From contig PWGL01000070.1 in assembly GCA_003554465.1 (NCBI GenBank), forward strand, positions 1-5,891: DNA of 5,891 nt, read 5' to 3'. This DNA comes from Candidatus Pacearchaeota archaeon. Its GTDB lineage: Archaea > Nanobdellota > Nanobdellia > Pacearchaeales > GW2011-AR1. The notes beneath the pieces were generated by a model. It saw only the letters and a program-made list of their open reading frames with translations, had not been told where the DNA came from and did not search any database. The stretch's first letter is position 1. The number at the start of each line of letters is the position of its first letter. Both the position numbers and the translations under genes were made by a program. Below are positions 4,573 through 5,891 of this stretch, piece by piece.

Positions 4573-5891
4573 TTAACCCAGAAGCTGCAGTACGCTCTGT
4601 GGCGCCATATTGGCCTGGGCGAGCATAGCGGTACCGGCTTCTTCGAGGATCTGAGTTGTTGTGAATTCTGTCATTTCACTTGCCATGTCGGTATCGCGTA
4701 TTCTGGACTCAGCAGCCTGCAGGTTCTCGCTGGCTACCTCTAAGTTGGCTACTGTGTGCTCTAATCTGTTCTGCTTGGCACCTAGCTCAGAACGCTGACT
4801 GGATACTTCCTCAATAGCATTGTCTATTACGCTTAAAGCTGCGGTGGCTTCATCGTGGCCGGACTCTACATCCAGAGCAAACTCAACGGCTTCATCGGTA
4901 GTACCATCGGTTACATTTTCAACCTCTGTAAACTGAGCGTATAAACCGTCTTCTACTTCAACCTGTTCACCGGCTTCTTCGCTGCTGACACCGATGGCTT
5001 CTGCTCTCATATCTTCAATGTTTACTGACAAGCTCTGACCGGTGTTGGCTCCGATCTGGAACTGAGCGGCAAAACCGTCAATCTCTACCTGGGAACCATC
5101 TTCTACCTGGAAGTTACTTTCTCCATCTTCTCCAGGAGCTGCTGAAATAATACTTACTACATCATCACCATGGTCAGTATTTTCATCTTCATAACCTACT
5201 TCTACACCCTGAATCAGTTCATTATCTGCAAGGTGAGCCTCCAGTTGGTTGGCTACCTCTTCAGCAACATTATCAGATAAATCTCCATTATCCAAATCTA
5301 CATTACTCAAACTGATACCAGTAGCATCGCCTTCATAGGCTCCTTCTGTGGAATCGTATAGTTCAAAGGCCTGACCATCAACTGTGAAACCTGTACCTAA
5401 TAGGTCGTTAAAATCATCTGCATCTTCAATACTACCAAAGTCAATATCAGCTGAAGCCTGAGTGTAATCGGTAGTACCAACTGATTCTTCAATGTCAGCT
5501 TCTAAAGCATCAACACTTTCTGAATCATCAAAACCACCTATAAATCCTGTCTGACCTGGATACTCTCCTTCTTCTGTTGCACTTAAAGTCACTGTACCTT
5601 CTCCATCATCATCAGCTTCAAAATTACCATCTAAAACTTCATTATTTTCAATAATTGCATTTAAAGCTTCTTCAAGAGCACCAGATAACTCATCATCATC
5701 AACATCAGTACCATCGGCAGCTATAGTCGCTTCATGAGAATCGGCTTCTACAAATTCAGCTTCATTATCGCTAGCTATATCACCATCTTCAATAAAATTA
5801 ATTGTTATTTCTTCACCTTGGATAACTAAGGAAAATGAATCACCACCAAAGGTATCAGCATCTACATCATTATCCATATCTATAGTTACTT
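4573..5891 (-). CDS. fliC: Flagellin, C-terminal part (5' end outside window)
   Basis: This is the filament subunit, secreted by the flagellar export system and polymerised under the FliD cap. The last ~170 residues are canonical: QIGANTGQSLSVNIEDMRAEAIGV (D1 entry), then SQRSELGAKQNRLEHTVANL, ENLQAAESRIRDTDMASEM, and the C-terminal helix ending AQANMAPQSVLQLLG. The 438 visible complete codons run to the right edge; the in-frame ATG at 5877 is internal and not a start, because VTID precedes it and the conserved N-terminal D0/D1 domain is missing from view. The variable region (5889-5008) has no Lys or Arg in 294 residues, while 82 of 290 counted are Asp/Glu. It seems to contain two diverged copies of a flagellin-IN-like fold. 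Whole fragment: one Lys, five Arg. The gene ends with TAA-TAG and a strong terminator, fitting a highly expressed single transcript. Its promoter lies outside the window. Confidence 0.96.
   Translation of the reverse strand, partial: VTIDMDNDVDADTFGGDSFSLVIQGEEITINFIEDGDIASDNEAEFVEADSHEATIAADGTDVDDDELSGALEEALNAIIENNEVLDGNFEADDDGEGTVTLSATEEGEYPGQTGFIGGFDDSESVDALEADIEESVGTTDYTQASADIDFGSIEDADDFNDLLGTGFTVDGQAFELYDSTEGAYEGDATGISLSNVDLDNGDLSDNVAEEVANQLEAHLADNELIQGVEVGYEDENTDHGDDVVSIISAAPGEDGESNFQVEDGSQVEIDGFAAQFQIGANTGQSLSVNIEDMRAEAIGVSSEEAGEQVEVEDGLYAQFTEVENVTDGTTDEAVEFALDVESGHDEATAALSVIDNAIEEVSSQRSELGAKQNRLEHTVANLEVASENLQAAESRIRDTDMASEMTEFTTTQILEEAGTAMLAQANMAPQSVLQLLG
5122..5850 (-). other. Two diverged flagellin-IN-like modules in the variable domain
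   Basis: Module A (about 5850-5557) and module B (about 5415-5122) share one order of elements. First comes a Gly-flanked beta pair (SFSLVIQGEEITINF; TGFTVDGQAFELYD). Next is an acidic loop and a helix with similar pattern (ELSGALEEALNAIIENNEVL; LSDNVAEEVANQLEAHLADN), then a strand with an acidic turn and a strand ending in EGEYPG or APGEDG. The likeness is by eye. It resembles the flagellin-IN (PF07196) hook-type modules known in flagellin D2/D3 domains and in FliD. Confidence 0.45.

Noticed and set aside
5875..5877. ATG as the flagellin start codon
   Set aside because: The frame continues open to the edge, no ribosome binding site precedes it, and the conserved flagellin N-terminal domain would be missing.
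143..5891. Salt-in physiology with an acidic cytoplasmic proteome
   Set aside because: The only clearly cytoplasmic protein here, FliS, is Lys-rich and not acidic, so the acidic exported proteins alone do not support this.

Overview
The window is the late part of a flagellar filament gene cluster, with every supported gene on the minus strand. In transcription order (right to left) it holds: a flagellin whose 5' part lies beyond the right edge, a strong hairpin terminator, a flaG-family gene, two tandem paralogous filament-cap genes (called here fliD2, then fliD1), and fliS. The gene content and the flaG-fliD-fliS order match Firmicutes clusters. The extreme acidity of the exported proteins, their near absence of lysine, and the GGAGGTGA-type ribosome binding sites suggest a halophilic or haloalkaliphilic anaerobic Firmicute, for example of Halanaerobiales type. 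That placement is inferred from composition and order, not from a marker gene.

Layout. Positions 5891-4573: C-terminal 438 codons of flagellin, ending in tandem stops. Positions 4572-4363: intergenic region with two small dyads, the flagellin terminator (4453-4509) and the flaG leader. Positions 4362-3922: flaG, whose start is set by its ribosome binding site and not by the longest open frame. Positions 3807-2395: fliD2, very acidic. Positions 2394-2248: spacer with a long-looped dyad. Positions 2247-811: fliD1, moderately acidic. Positions 810-662: AT-rich spacer with a possible promoter and a dyad. Positions 661-143: fliS with an Asn-rich N-terminal insertion. Positions 142-1: no gene; AT-rich DNA with possible -10 boxes and four copies of a short ATGGAGTGA-type repeat leading out of the window.

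How the genes work together. FliS is the cytoplasmic export chaperone of flagellin. Flagellin is secreted through the flagellar export apparatus and polymerises beneath the FliD cap. FlaG is a small protein encoded next to fliD that influences filament length in other bacteria. No terminator is visible from flaG to fliS (gaps of 114, 147 and 149 bases), so these four genes may be cotranscribed. Flagellin is separated from them by the terminator and is probably expressed at a much higher level.

Most notable points: (1) 294 consecutive flagellin residues without a single Lys or Arg; (2) two FliD paralogs, only one of which shares this basic-residue desert; (3) a Lys-rich, net-basic FliS set against nearly Lys-free exported partners; (4) the four ATG-GAG-stop repeats at the left edge. 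I see no new kind of defence, mobile or RNA system here. The novelty lies in the composition and duplication of the filament parts.
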